A DNA stretch of 64,000 nucleotides from the NCBI GenBank assembly GCA_033439265.1, contig JAVTVX010000019.1, positions 20,610,039-20,674,038 on the forward strand, in the 5' to 3' direction. The notes below the pieces were generated by a model, which made no database searches, had not been told where the DNA came from, and saw nothing but the letters and a program-made list of their open reading frames with translations. Position 1 is the stretch's first letter; every line of letters starts with the position of its first letter. The position numbers and the translations under genes were made by a program. Source of the stretch: Dillenia suffruticosa (Eukaryota; Streptophyta; Magnoliopsida; Dilleniales; Dilleniaceae). Below, in pieces: positions 12,066-23,109 of the stretch.

Positions 12066-12262
12066 ACTGACGTCTGATGGTTCAGTTGGTTCGAGAACTG
12101 ACGCCCCTTAACCATAGTCGGGAGTTCGATCCCCCATGGGAACGGAAAAATCAGCGTTGGAAGACCTGCTTTCTCAATTGAACCCTGCAAGTGGTGACCA
12201 AAATTAGTCGGGATAAAATCCTGAATACTAGGTTGATGGCATAGTCATGGTACAAAAAAAAA
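12066..12262 (+). mobile_element. tRNA-derived SINE with target-site duplication
   Basis: Contains an A-box-like GGTTCAGTTGGTTCGAG, a B-box GGGAGTTCGATCCCCC and a 3' A-rich tail. It is flanked by AAAGCGTCCCAAGCC (12051-12065) and AAAGCGCCCCAAGCC (12263-12277), a 15-bp target duplication with one mismatch. The 3' body (AAAATTAGTCGGGATAAAA, GAATACTAGGTTGATGG) is shared with the other copies in this window. It lies about 450 bp upstream of the PEX16 start codon. Confidence 0.9.
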
Positions 12263-12277
12263 AAGCGCCCCAAGCCT

Positions 12278-12707
12278 ATAATTTTTGTTATTGGACCGAA
12301 CTAGGTTTGTCCGTGGGGTGGGCCAAAGCCGTGCTTGTTTTGGTCCAAGAGCCCACCACCTAGGCCTAGCTCCAATCTTGTTCACGAAGGCAACTTAATG
12401 AAATTTGCCGTGATATTTGATCGCCCATGACCGTGTTCACTGAACCATCCTCGTATGTAATTATTCTTTTTGTATATACAATTATTCAAGTGAATGTTAT
12501 TCTTATAATAATTAATAATTAAAATTTGAAATATTTATCTAGACCGTCGAACGTCTTGGGGCAGACTGAGATTATATGGTCTGAAGCTTTATCTGGATCG
12601 GGTGCGTCAGATCAGGGTCGACTCTTCGCTTCCAGATGTGCCGTAGATTTGCCCACACTCGAGGTTAAGTTCAAGAAAACCCCCCAATTTTATCATTTTC
12701 CACATCT
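12278..12707 (+). promoter_or_regulatory. PEX16 promoter and 5' leader region
   Basis: 430 bp between the SINE target duplication and the PEX16 start codon. It must hold the core promoter and 5' UTR unless the promoter extends through the SINE. GTATATACAATTATT near 12471 is a possible TATA region, but the transcription start cannot be fixed by eye. Confidence 0.45.
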
Positions 12708-15346
12708 ATGGAGGCCTATAAGAACTGGGTTCGGAGGAATAGAGATTATGTTCACTCACTGGAGTCTCTAGCCAATGTAAGCTTCTTCTAAATCTGCTAT
12801 TTGATAAGATTTTGTTTCGTTCATGTTAATTCAGCTTCTAGGCTTTCCTGGGTCGCTGATAGTGAGTGTTTATGTTTTATGTGTTGCTTTATTAACTAGG
12901 TCTTTGAGGATGTCTTCTATTTAATGGGACTTTGTTCGTCTCATGTTGTTTATTCATTTTTCAGACGGTGAGGTAATTGGCTTAATTCGGCTTCTGGGGT
13001 TTTCTGGATCATTGAAATTCAGTGTCTGTGTGTTGTATATAATGATAAATGAAGTGGGAATTGAAGTTTTGTGCCAATATGAACTTCTTCTGGGTGTACT
13101 ATTTGCTAAGATTTTGTTTTATTTATGTTGTTTGTTTTATTATTTGTAAAATTGTTAGTGATTTGATTAATTCAGCTTCTGAAGTTTTCTGGGTTATTAA
13201 AACTGAGTGTTTGTATTGTATGTATTTATATACAAAGTGGGTATTGAAAATTTCTGTGCTAATGTTAGCTTCTTTTGGGTATTTTGTTTGGTAAGGCATT
13301 ATCCAGTTCTGGAAGTTTATTTTATTGTGAAAATGTTAGTAGATTAGTTCAATTCAGTTTCTGGTACTTTGGGGTGATTGAAAAATCCAGTATTTTGTGT
13401 TGTGTATAATGATATATTAAGTGGTTATTGGATATTATTTGTGCAGGGCATGACATGGCTTCTTCCTGAGAGGTTTTCAGATTCAGAAATAGGACCGGAA
13501 GCAGGTTTTGTGAAACTTTGGTAACATTTGGCTGCTTCTTTGTGGCCTAGAGCATGGAATTTTTTAGATTTTTTTTTCTCTCTTGTTTATATGCCTTGTT
13601 TGATGTCGAGAAAGTGGATCTAGATAGAAGATGGAGAAATATTTCTTCATTATAGTATACCCTTTGGTTTGGCTGTTTTCACAAATGGAAATTACTGTTT
13701 CTGCTCATTAGCCTTTAGTTAATCAAATTTTGTCTTGTTTTCTTATTTACTTAGACTATGAAAATTGAGTGTGATTTTGTTCATTTATCCTATATTCCTT
13801 CTTTAAATAGCCTTTAATAAGCCAGTGAATGGATTTCTAACTATGAAAAATCAATCTAAACTGTCTTGTAGCGACTGCATTTTTGGGGATAATTACTGCT
13901 ATCAACGAACATATTATAGACACAACTCCCAGTCAGGCACAAAGGGGTTCCGTAGGGCCCTCTTCTTTCCCCTACTCATTATGCATATCTGCATTGAAGG
14001 ATTTGGAAACATTGGTTGAAGTTGCTGCCCAACAATACTATGGTGATGATAAGAAATGGAATTTCGTTGCTTTTATGGAGGCTGTCAAGTAAGCTTTATC
14101 ATTTACCTTGCAAAATATCTCTCTTTGCATTTTCCCTGTAATGTTTTCTGCAATGTGACTAAGGGTCCTTTTCTGCCATTCTCAGGGTGGTGGTTAGGAT
14201 AGCATTGTTTAGAAACAGTGGATATAAGATGCTTATTCATGGTGAGGAGACACCAAATGTTGAAAGCAGTGGGAATACAACAAATTCCCTCTATACAAAT
14301 GGGCGTCACATCAAATCAAAGGAGTCAAATGGATATCCTTATATGGGCGGTTTCAATGGACCAAATCCATGGAGAATGGAAGGTAGGGCAATGTCTGCAC
14401 TGAGAAATTTTGGAGCCGATGCTCGAATGGATTCTGACCCAGCGTGGTACTCCAGGATTCAACAGCAGCATGCAATTATGGAGCCTTCAGGTATTGATCA
14501 GTAAATTTTCCCTCCGTGGTTATTTAGCCAAAGATTTGGTTAGCTTTATTTCATTGTTTTTCCATGGCAGCTCCATTGGTGAAGAAGCATACATTCTCCG
14601 GTATACTGTCAGAAAATGGTCTTCCTGGGGCACTTTTTCTCACGGGGGAAGTGCTGTTTATTACAAGACCTCTCATTTATGTATTATTTATTCGGAAGTA
14701 TGGAATTCGCTCATGGATCCCTTGGTTTATATCTCTGGCTGTTGACCTTATTGGGGTTGGTGTATTTTCGCAAGTTGCAATGACATGGAAGACTAGAAAA
14801 GGTCAAAATGCTGTTCTTTCAAGCTCTGAAAAGGATGAGGTGAGAATCTTTCTCATTCGTGGGATCTATATCATTAGTTCTGGAGGTATACCAAAGTAGC
14901 TGTTGTTGGTGTGAGACCCTTTGATTCTAAGTTTATATGTTCCTGATACAGATGAAACGGCGAAAGCTATTGTGGGCACTCTACCTCATGAGAGATCCAT
15001 TTTTTAGCAAGTACACAAGGTACATATGTTTTGCAAGGCAAATCCTGAGCTTTCCAGTCTTTCTTTGATGTTTATACATACCAACCAAAAAAAAAAAAAA
15101 ATTGTGCTTGTTATTATAGGCAACGGCTTGAGAAGGCTGAAAAAGCATTGGAACCATTGCCTCTGATTGGCTTGCTTACAGGTATGTAACATCCAAAAGG
15201 CATAATTTTCCTTGAAAACTCTGAAGTTAGTTAGACACGTTATCATTTCAAGAAAAAGCTGTTTATGAGATATCATATCTGCAGAAAAAATTGTTGAGCT
15301 GATCATTGGAGCTCAGACACGGTATACTTACATGTCTGGATCATGA
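12708..15346 (+). CDS. PEX16: Peroxin 16 (PEX16 / SHRUNKEN SEED 1), complete, 8 exons
   Basis: Exons: 12708-12776, 13447-13504, 13872-14088, 14186-14490, 14571-14839, 14952-15019, 15120-15181, 15285-15346 (1110 nt, 369 aa). All junctions are GT-AG and keep frame. The protein begins MEAYKNWVRRNRDYVHSLES and contains GIITAINEHIID, LFRNSGYKMLIHGEE, GEVLFITRPLIYVLFIRKYG and the C-terminal RYTYMSGS. PEX16 is a membrane peroxin that starts peroxisome membrane assembly, recruiting PEX3 and membrane proteins at ER and peroxisome; plant mutants make shrunken seeds with reduced oil and protein bodies. Length is close to the Arabidopsis protein (367 aa). The hydrophobic segments around the ITRPLIYVLF block and the next WIPWFISLAVDLIGVGVF stretch fit membrane anchoring. 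The middle (GNTTNSLYTNGRH to MSALRNFG) is the usual variable, Asn-rich part. No sign of damage. Confidence 0.96.
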
Positions 15347-16849
15347 GGCAAAAAACATATCTTTGCAAATTCTGGTGAAGTATCTGTCAGATGTATATTT
15401 GCAGTCTTTTCTTTTTTGCAATGCAAAAGTTAAAAGGCTCGTTAGCCCCGCCAATAAGTGGTCATTCGCTTCCAATTTAGTAATGTCACGTACTTTTTTC
15501 TCTGAAAGAAGAGTACCTTGGAGAGAATTTGAATTTGGCAAATCAAAGGTCTAGTGTTTTGCATTTTTTTCGTTACATTTTATTTGCTTCGTTTATTTAT
15601 TTATTTTACTATTGCAGACAAAATGCATGGAATTTGCCATCCACATCCTATTCCATGTTCACGTTTAAATGACAGGGAAATTGGAATAGTGGCCTGTTAG
15701 GGTGAGTAGGATTTTTTATTTTTTAATTTTTATTTTTCATCTTTTCAGTAGCCTTGTTCCGTGGACACTGCCTGTTGCATCAATAACTGAAGATATAACT
15801 TTGCAATGTTGTTGTATTGGTATTGAATCGTCTCTTGTGCTCTGTGCCCGTGTTTTTTTCCTCGTCTTATCTTCTCATCTACGCTATCGTTATCATTGGA
15901 TCAGCTGTTCAGAGGATTGTCCCTTTAGCTTCCATTGGTTGTTCATCATATTATTTCCCTACGCTTGAGCAGTTTTTGAGTAGGAGACTCCTCAAGTTAT
16001 GAATGTTGGTATAATGCAGCACTCTAGTCTAGAGGGTTCCTTTTGTTCTTCTTCCTTTTCAACTTGGTTTTCATTTTTAGGATTCTCTCCTGGGAAAGCA
16101 TCATGGTGCACAAATACAAGTACTTGATTGTTGGAGTTTGTTCAATCGTTTCCTTTTGATTAGGTTGGCTTATGTTAACACCGGTATATGTGTATATGTG
16201 TATGTACCATGCACATGTACTATATACAACCCTCTTTGATGCCAGGGGAGATAGGTCATGTTTAGAAAATCTTTTCTTATCTTGGTTTGCTTTAACTTAT
16301 CTTTATTTTATTTTATTTTATTTTACTCTGAATAATTTTTTTTTTTTGCAAGTGAATTTTTTTAAAGGAAATATATAATTTTATAAGTAGAGATTAAATT
16401 TCTTTATAAAAAGGATCAAAATTATTATTATTGAAATTCTCATATAAATTTAATTGCACTGAACATAAACTTCCCCAAAGGAGTCGTATGAGTATCGATG
16501 TCCGATTATATTAATTGAACTTAATTTTTACTTTTCTGAATGATGCGTGCTAGAATCCATTTCATAATCATAATTTGGAAAAGATTTTGAATAAATACAC
16601 AGAACAGAGGAACTCATTTGCACCTCCTTGACAAGTTCTCTCAGGAGAAGTCTCAATTCACTCCATAGGAAGAATCAGTACAGGAATTCTTAGGGCTTTA
16701 AGGGGATTTCCTCCAAGTTTTGTTTACTTGAGTTAAGAGTCTCAATTTCGAGTTAGCTTGTTCATAGATTCCATCTGGCAATGAAGAGTTTAATATAATT
16801 ATTTGAAAGAATTCATAAAATCATACTTACAATACCAATGAACAGTTGG
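15347..16849. other. PEX16 3' flank
   Basis: AT-rich, with several long T or TTTA runs (for example 16305-16345). Open frames here are short and show no recognisable protein. The first few hundred bases are probably PEX16 3' UTR. Confidence 0.5.
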
Positions 16850-17022
16850 TATAATGAGATATGATATTAGGTCTCTGAACAAAGTCAAGTTCGATTCGCA
16901 GTTTGGATATGGAAAAAATTATGTTAGGAGGGTAGTCTCCTTAATGGGTCACTATAAATTTTGAACCGGATTAGTCGGAATATGATTTTGAATACCGATT
17001 GATATAATACAAAAAAAAAAAA
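16850..17022 (+). mobile_element. Degenerate tRNA-derived SINE
   Basis: Starts GTTGGTATAATGAGATATGA, has the box-B-like CAAGTTCGATTCGCAG, the family body GAACCGGATTAGTCGGAATA, and ends in an A13-type tail at about 17010-17022. A convincing target duplication is not visible (only CAATGAA on both sides), so it is older than the copies at 17869 and 18204. Confidence 0.75.
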
Positions 17023-17245
17023 ATCAAGGTTTCAATGAAAAAAATCTTATTATTGTTAAAACTTTCATTTTTTCATATTTATATACCAAGTGAGATCAGA
17101 ATGTCTTCAGCTCTTGGGTCTCGGTGTATTGGCATTCTATTATTATTATTTAATAAAAGATTTGAGAATTTAGAGTTATATAATAAGATATAATATTTTT
17201 TATCTAATTAAATAAATTAAAATCACTATTAAAATTTGAACTTAC

Positions 17246-17425
17246 CTTTTTTTTTTGTATAAACGGATTTTCTTATCACTAATAGATATCTAAATTTCAT
17301 TAAACTAATCCGATCTGAATACTGTAGGGCCTATAAGAGATTAGCTTTTTTAAATCTTATTTCTTCATTCTTATGACTCGAATTCAAGATCAATGATTAA
17401 AAAAGCACATCTCTTTAGATTGATA
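17246..17425 (-). mobile_element. Degenerate SINE of the same family
   Basis: On the minus strand it keeps a box-B-like CTTGAATTCGAGTCATAAG and the family body around CAGATCGGATTAGTTTAATG, with a T-run at 17250-17258 that represents the A-tail. Heavily mutated. Confidence 0.55.
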
Positions 17426-17852
17426 GTATTTGAACTTTGGATAGGATTGATATATATCGGTAAAAATGTGAATTTTAAACTATACTTAATGGAGTATTTG
17501 TTTTTCTAAATTGTGTTCTTAAGAGGTAACATTGGCCCCTTTGAACTCACACATGCATAGCTTTTGGGACTAGGTTGAGGTTGCTCTTTGGATGCTTATC
17601 TTTTTCTTTGGTTCAACTTTTAAGTACACTCCTAAAGAGAGACCACTTATCAACTCTCCCTCCCATGTAGTGGAACATGCCTTTTACCATAACATAGTCT
17701 AAACGATTAAAACTTAGAAATTGATAATAATCTTCATTACTTCATTTTTTTTATCTTTGATATATAAAAAAGATGCTACAAAATGCAGTTGGCTTTGCAT
17801 ATGTACAATTGGGAAAAGTTCATAGGTTATGACCTTTGAGAGGAATTCTTCT
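17426..17852. other. Intergenic AT-rich DNA
   Basis: No gene, structured repeat or regulatory cluster is recognised here. Confidence 0.5.
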
Positions 17853-17868
17853 TATATGAGTACTATAT

Positions 17869-18067
17869 TTTTTTTGTGATCTTGGACTTGGTCCATCGTC
17901 CGATATCCGGAATTTCGTTCCGATTAATTCGGGTCGACTCAACTGAGGTCCCTCTTAGGGGATAGAGGTCTCTCAACGTAGTCGATTCTATGCTTAAATC
18001 ACAAGTCGAATTCGTGACATTGATTAAGAGACGCAGCGATCTACTCGCTACGCTAACTGCCTGTTGG
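17869..18067 (-). mobile_element. Full-length tRNA-derived SINE, perfect 16-bp target duplication
   Basis: Flanked by TATATGAGTACTATAT at 17853-17868 and 18068-18083. On the minus strand it runs from AACAGGCAGTTAGCGTAGCG through a box B (CGAATTCGACTTGTG) and the family body (CCGAATTAATCGGAACGAAA) to an A-tail (T-run at 17869-17876 on the + strand). Sharp ends and perfect duplication mean a young insertion. Confidence 0.93.
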
Positions 18068-18203
18068 TATATGAGTACTATATATCGTGAAGTTTAACGT
18101 TAGCAAGTCTTTTTTTCTTTTACTTCTTTTAAAAATGTTATTCAATTTTAGTGCTTTTAGTTTATTCGATAATTGTAAGAAGAGGATTACATTTTTTGTA
18201 TAG

Positions 18204-18418
18204 TTTTTTTTTTGTACCATGTATTGGACACTGTCTGTTATCTGGAACATCACTCCGACTAATCCGGACTAATAGCTACAGTGGCTCCTTTTGGAGAGTG
18301 GGTCTCCCAACAGGGAACGCTCCATACACATGAGGGCCCGAGAATCCAGTGGAAGTCGAATCTCAATCATATTTAAGGATAATTAACCACATATTCAGTT
18401 GAGTCAATTCACGTTGAT
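18204..18418 (-). mobile_element. Full-length tRNA-derived SINE, perfect 15-bp target duplication
   Basis: Flanked by ACATTTTTTGTATAG at 18189-18203 and 18419-18433. On the minus strand a box-B-like GAGATTCGACTTCC is followed by GTCCGGATTAGTCGGAGTGA and an A-tail (T-run from 18204). It inserted independently of its neighbour, 121 bp away and in the same orientation. Confidence 0.93.
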
Positions 18419-18433
18419 ACATTTTTTGTATAG

Positions 18434-20360
18434 TATCAAATTCACAGAGCTCCTGATAAATTAAAAATGTTAATGATTAATTGTACTGAATATTCCTATT
18501 AACGTTATGTTTTTGAACTACCTAGTATATTTATACTCCATGACCGGTGTCCTCTAACAGTAATCGGACACTAGATTTTATTAATTAAAATTTTAAATTT
18601 GATTATCGAGAATAAAAAAATAATATATGAAATAAGTTTTATAATATTTAAATCAAATTAATCGAATGATATGAATATCAACTGATCAAGTAAAAACATA
18701 CGTGTTTATATTCCATCTCACGGGCCTCGTACCAAAACACGACTGCATGGTCCTCGTCTTTGGAAATTAGCGCGCACCTTCTGGGGAAATGCCAGGCCGC
18801 AAGGGAGCCCGATATATTTGCCATGCTAGTATACATGGCGGGGCTGGGGGGCGGGGAGGGGAGTGTATGTGGGACCCACTTGATAAGGGTATTTTCTTTT
18901 GTTCTTTCTTCGTATCACAGGAATCGAGGCAGAGGAGGAATAGGGCAAAGGGAAAGGGACCACTCCTCACCGTTAGCGTGGCATTACCAACACAAGTGGG
19001 CTCGTGCGGTCATCCCAGCTGGTGCCCTACGAAGCAAAGCCTCCACGCGTGGGACCCACCTACACAACCTCCTCTAATGTCTAATTGCCCAATTCCCTCT
19101 CCACCACCGGCGGAGTGGGGACGGAGGAGCTCCGGGTCCACCACTAGCACCGTCGCTTGTGGCGGCCCCCACTGATCCCATTTGGGGCGGCTGACCCACC
19201 CCCCATGAATTGGGATGTGGTGGCCTCCACTCTTTGAACAAAATAAAACAAAAATAAAATATCAAGATTATGGAGGTTTTTAGTGTAAAAAAATTAAATG
19301 TAATTTTCTGGAAAAGAATTTAGATATACACAGGCAATGACCTTACTTTTCATTACGGTATTTATCATTTTAGTAATATATGTGAAACATAAAGAAGATC
19401 ACGAATTAAACTCTTTTAATTTGAACCGTCGGAATTTAAATTTTAAAAATAATAAAAATAAATTAAAAAATAAATAAATTTTATAATATTTAAATTAAAT
19501 TAAACAAATCAAATATCAAAATCATAATAAGATCATCGAAGAAGGCCCGTGGGGCCTGACCGGCACAGTTTTCATTTTTGTCAGGAAGGGCCCCAAGCTC
19601 GAAGGGTCCCGCTCATGCCTCAAGCTGTGCTTTCGTACACAAGGGGGTCTGCATTTTGTGGGCGTGAGCAGCCTTTTACAGCTGGGGTCCCTTGTATTTA
19701 TAGGCAGGGTCCACAATCTAGGAGTAGCAGATCAGAGGTAGGTGATAAGAAATGACAAAGAGATCAACACATTGAGATCAATGGGTGCATTTCGTCTTCG
19801 CTTTTGTCTTGTAAACACAAAGAAATGAGAGACGGAAGGAGGAATAAAGAGACCGACAGGTTGAGATTGAGAAGATAATAAGAAAGAGGGGGAAAAAAAA
19901 AAAAAACCTTTCAGTTGGGGTAGTTCGATAAATTTGGAAAAAAGGTAAATTTGCAATTTTGCCTAAAACTCACGATACGACCTTTTGTATTTTTGGTTTC
20001 TGATTTTATTATTTCTTTGTAATTTTTGAAAGGTTTGCCCGTAAAATCTATCATTGGCTCTAAGTTTTTTCCTTTACAAATTTATAATTATTATATTTCA
20101 TTGTATAATAAAAAATATAAATAATAGATATAATAAAAACAATTCAAAAAATTTCCAATGGTGAAAATTTTTTGGTCACTAACGGGTTTAAGTTTGTAAA
20201 TAAAAATTTACTTGTGTATAATGAGTTATTATTTATTATAAAATTTGAGAGAAAATAAAATAGATCGGATTCAAAATTAACTTAAAGAAAAACCCAAGTT
20301 AAGCCTAATTCCTTTTTTTTTTTTCGTTCTTTGATGTTTCAAGCTTTGGAATGTATTTTG
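18434..20360. other. Intergenic with GC-rich islands
   Basis: Mostly AT-rich, with two GC-richer islands at about 18720-19230 and 19540-19730. These carry two perfect GTGGGACCCAC palindromes (18869-18879, 19049-19059) and a GTGGGGCC (19549-19556), which are TCP-type sites. No reading frame in the islands resembles a known protein. They may be a promoter or enhancer remnant or a dead gene. Confidence 0.5.
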
Positions 20361-20736
20361 CGGTGTTTTTAAAATCGAATCAATAAATAATTCGATCAAT
20401 CATCGGTTCATTGATTCATTTATTAGATTGATCAGATCATTTTACGAATCGAATGATATTATCATGATATCATATATATAATTCGTATATTATATATTTT
20501 AAAATAAAATAAAATTCATATATTTTTAAGAAAAAAAGAATTTGGTCTATTAGCAACACATGAAAATATCTCTCCGTAAAAAAAACGATCCAATCGGTCC
20601 ATTTTTACTGATTTTGATCAATTTTAAAAGGTTTTAATTGGGATTGATTTCATTTAATTTAACAGTGAAAATCGAATTAGTTTATAGAACGGTTCGCAAT
20701 CGAATTGGCCAGTTAGGTTTGATTTTAAAAACACTA
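20361..20736. mobile_element. hAT-type MITE
   Basis: Left end CGGTGTTTTTAAAATCGAA and right end (read inward on the minus strand) TAGTGTTTTTAAAATCAAA form terminal inverted repeats. They are flanked by GTATTTTG (20353-20360) and ATATTTTG (20737-20744), an 8-bp target duplication with one mismatch, as made by hAT transposases. The inside holds repeated CGATCAATC/CGGTTC words and no coding capacity. Confidence 0.75.
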
Positions 20737-20744
20737 ATATTTTG

Positions 20745-21686
20745 GTCCTTCCCATTTGCCGAACAATGTGATTATGCGAAGAGAAAAGGGCAACAAAGTT
20801 TGATTACAAAAATGATTCGCGGAAATCCTCATTTTGAGTTTGTTAGGTTATTTCTAGTAAAAATATTTTTTTGTTGAGAGATAGAAGAACGAAAAACCAA
20901 GACGGAATAAATGTTCCTTAATTAAGGTCGAAAAACAAGTTAAGTCGATCCAAAAATTTAAAAAAGGGTTGACTCCATAAATTGATCAAATTTTAAAACA
21001 AGTTTATTTTCAAACTCTAAAATATTGCACAAACTCCTTGATTCACTAATAACCCTATTTCGATTCAATCTCATAATATTTACCGCATTTAGACGATGTT
21101 TGGAAATTTCGATGGAGTTCAGCCTTCCTCAATTTATATTTATTTTATTTTATTGGATTTGTAATGCTTTTAATGAAAATAACCTTTTTTTTCTCTGCAA
21201 AAATGTCAAATTTCTCTATAAAATGAATTTCGGTTGTAATTGAACTTACCTCAATTTTCTCAAACGGGATGTTAATTCTATTCACGGTAGAGGGGCTAAA
21301 TGCGCACATCCAACACCTTAAAAATCGTGAAATTACATATACCAAAAAAATTTAAATACTAGATTTCAAATTAAACATTTGAATTACAAAAACATTAGTG
21401 GAGTTGTTATTTAGCCTCTAACTATAAATTACATAAATTTTGTCAAAAAACTAATGGATCAAAGAACTTGTGTGTTTTTTGCTGCAAACTTATCATTAAT
21501 CATACTGAAATATCAAATTAACCACCAAATCTTTTACAACTCTAAATATTAGAAAATGGGATCTAAAGGCGCATTGGGGTATTTGAAATAAAAATCGTAA
21601 TTCGGATAAACCCTTTTCAAATGCAACAATGGAGAAACCCTAAAATCCAATAACAATTGCTTCTTGTCGGCCCACCCCAAAAACCC
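20745..21686. other. Intergenic AT-rich DNA downstream of the TCP gene
   Basis: No gene recognised. The composition shifts to GC-rich at about 21660, where the regulatory cluster starts. Confidence 0.5.
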
Positions 21687-21916
21687 CACGTGTTAAACGC
21701 AGCGGGGTCCCACAATCAAGGATCCCATTTACTGCCACGTGTCCCACGAAAACAAGGGGACCCACAATCTCATGTGCCCTCCTTGAGAGCTGCACAAAAC
21801 CTATAGTAAGGGGGGCCCACTAGCCCAAGCCCAGCAAATCTCGGGGCCCGCAACTCCCGCTTCACGTGACCCCACCAATTCCATTGACCCACAACACTTA
21901 CTCACGTGGGCACGTG
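21687..21916. promoter_or_regulatory. Cluster of G-boxes and TCP sites next to the TCP stop codon
   Basis: Five CACGTG G-boxes (21687, 21736, 21863, 21903, 21911) and three GGNCCCAC class I TCP sites (21706-21713, 21758-21765, 21813-21820) fall in 230 bp. The cluster ends 9 bp from the stop codon of the minus-strand TCP gene, so it lies in its 3' UTR or just downstream. It resembles an ABA- or light-responsive promoter, but no gene on the + strand starts here except antisense to the TCP gene. Confidence 0.6.
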
Positions 21917-21924
21917 ACCCATCA

Positions 21925-22881
21925 TCAATTTTTTGAAGTTGAGGGAGAGGAAGTGGTAGTCATGAATTGAAGCTCTTGTTTTTCATAAATCTCCAGAGAA
22001 AAATCTCTAAGCATTTGCGTCCTCGTCGTCGTCGTAGTCGTAGTCGACGTCTGAGCTGCTAAGGTTTCGGAAGTTGTGGACGCAAATGACGAAATTGGCC
22101 TCGCTGCGATATTAACCAGAGGTGTTAACGTAGTGGGCTGAAACGTCCATAAGTGATTATGCGGTCGACGTCCTCCTGATAATGATGATGACGATGAGGT
22201 TGATCCGACGGTCAATGTTTGCTGCGGGACCACCCAAGCCACCGCATTCGATGGTATGGCCCACATAGGAATTAACTGCGTTTGCGGGACCATTGGTGTT
22301 GGTGGGGTTGTAGGAACAACAACCGGGGCCGAAACGACGTCACTGGGGTCAAAATACTCACTATTTGCGGGTCGTTTTCTCTTGCGCTTATTCGGGTCGG
22401 GCTCACTTGTCCGGTTTGAAGTGGAGGCGGCGGCGGCGGTTGTGGTGGGCGTGGTTGGGATTTTGAGGGTACCGCCGACGGATACGGCGATGGCGGGAAT
22501 GGTGCCGGTCCCGGTGGCGGCGATGATGGAGGGTTCGGCGTGTTCGAGGAGCCAGCGGATGGTTTCGCCGTCGGACTTGTGGCCGAGTTCTCGGGTGAGT
22601 TGGAAGATCCGAGCAGCACAAGTTGCGGGCATTCGGATTCTCCTACCTCGTCCTTCGACCTTTGTGTGCCTGTCCTTTCTTGACGGTCTCTTCACCACAG
22701 TACCCGCCGCCGCCAAAGTCTTGACTGCTGCAGGCGGAGATCTCTCATCCCCCTCTTCTTCTTCTTCTCCTTCTTGTTTCATGTTGAACGATGTCGTATC
22801 GTTGACATCTTTGATGGGGTCAGTGTTGTCATCCTGTCCTTGGATTTCTTGCTTATGAAGTGTTGGAGATACAGCATCCAT
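21925..22881 (-). CDS. TCP9: Class I TCP transcription factor (TCP9/TCP19-like), single exon
   Basis: Intronless, 318 aa from ATG 22881-22879 to TGA 21927-21925; a frame two codons longer would need a TTG start. The basic helix-loop-helix TCP domain covers about residues 69-123: [59 protein letters not shown]. The short basic region and the conserved Cys in MPATC (about residue 88, a redox-sensitive position in class I TCPs) mark class I. It continues into [16 protein letters not shown], a nuclear-localisation-like [14 protein letters not shown] and a [12 protein letters not shown] motif shared with TCP9/TCP19. N-terminal acidic run (EEEEEGDE) and Thr/Ser-rich tail are low complexity. Class I TCPs bind GTGGGNCC and promote growth and cell division. 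Its own flanks carry such sites. There is no miR319 target, which fits class I. TCP9 against TCP19 cannot be settled without a tree. Confidence 0.93.
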   Translation of the reverse strand: MDAVSPTLHKQEIQGQDDNTDPIKDVNDTTSFNMKQEGEEEEEGDERSPPAAVKTLAAAGTVVKRPSRKDRHTKVEGRGRRIRMPATCAARIFQLTRELGHKSDGETIRWLLEHAEPSIIAATGTGTIPAIAVSVGGTLKIPTTPTTTAAAASTSNRTSEPDPNKRKRKRPANSEYFDPSDVVSAPVVVPTTPPTPMVPQTQLIPMWAIPSNAVAWVVPQQTLTVGSTSSSSSLSGGRRPHNHLWTFQPTTLTPLVNIAARPISSFASTTSETLAAQTSTTTTTTTRTQMLRDFSLEIYEKQELQFMTTTSSPSTSKN

Positions 22882-22978
22882 ATTCAAACACTAATCACAG
22901 AAAAAGGCTAGAGAGAGTTGTGAAGAAAGAAAACAGAGGTTAACGAAAAGAACCCTACACGAAGAGAACACTTAGAAT

Positions 22979-23001
22979 AGAGAGAGAGAGAGAGAGAGAG
23001 A
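22979..23001. repeat. (AG)11 microsatellite in the TCP 5' leader
   Basis: About 100 bp upstream of the TCP start codon. On the coding strand it reads as a CT tract in the likely 5' UTR. Confidence 0.85.
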
Positions 23002-23109
23002 AAGGTGAGTATAAATGGTGCAACGGAGGAAAACTCATGTTTCCAATTCTTGTGGTGGTGTGAGGTGTGGTTAATCGGGTATCTTCACACTCAAAAGTGA
23101 AGTGATTGG

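Noticed and set aside
18760..19175. GC-rich open frames of about 100-130 residues
   Set aside because: Frames overlap on both strands and show no domain; composition explains them better than coding.
22256..22858. A 200-residue open frame antisense to the TCP gene
   Set aside because: It is the mirror of a GC-rich coding exon; codon usage and homology belong to the minus-strand TCP protein.
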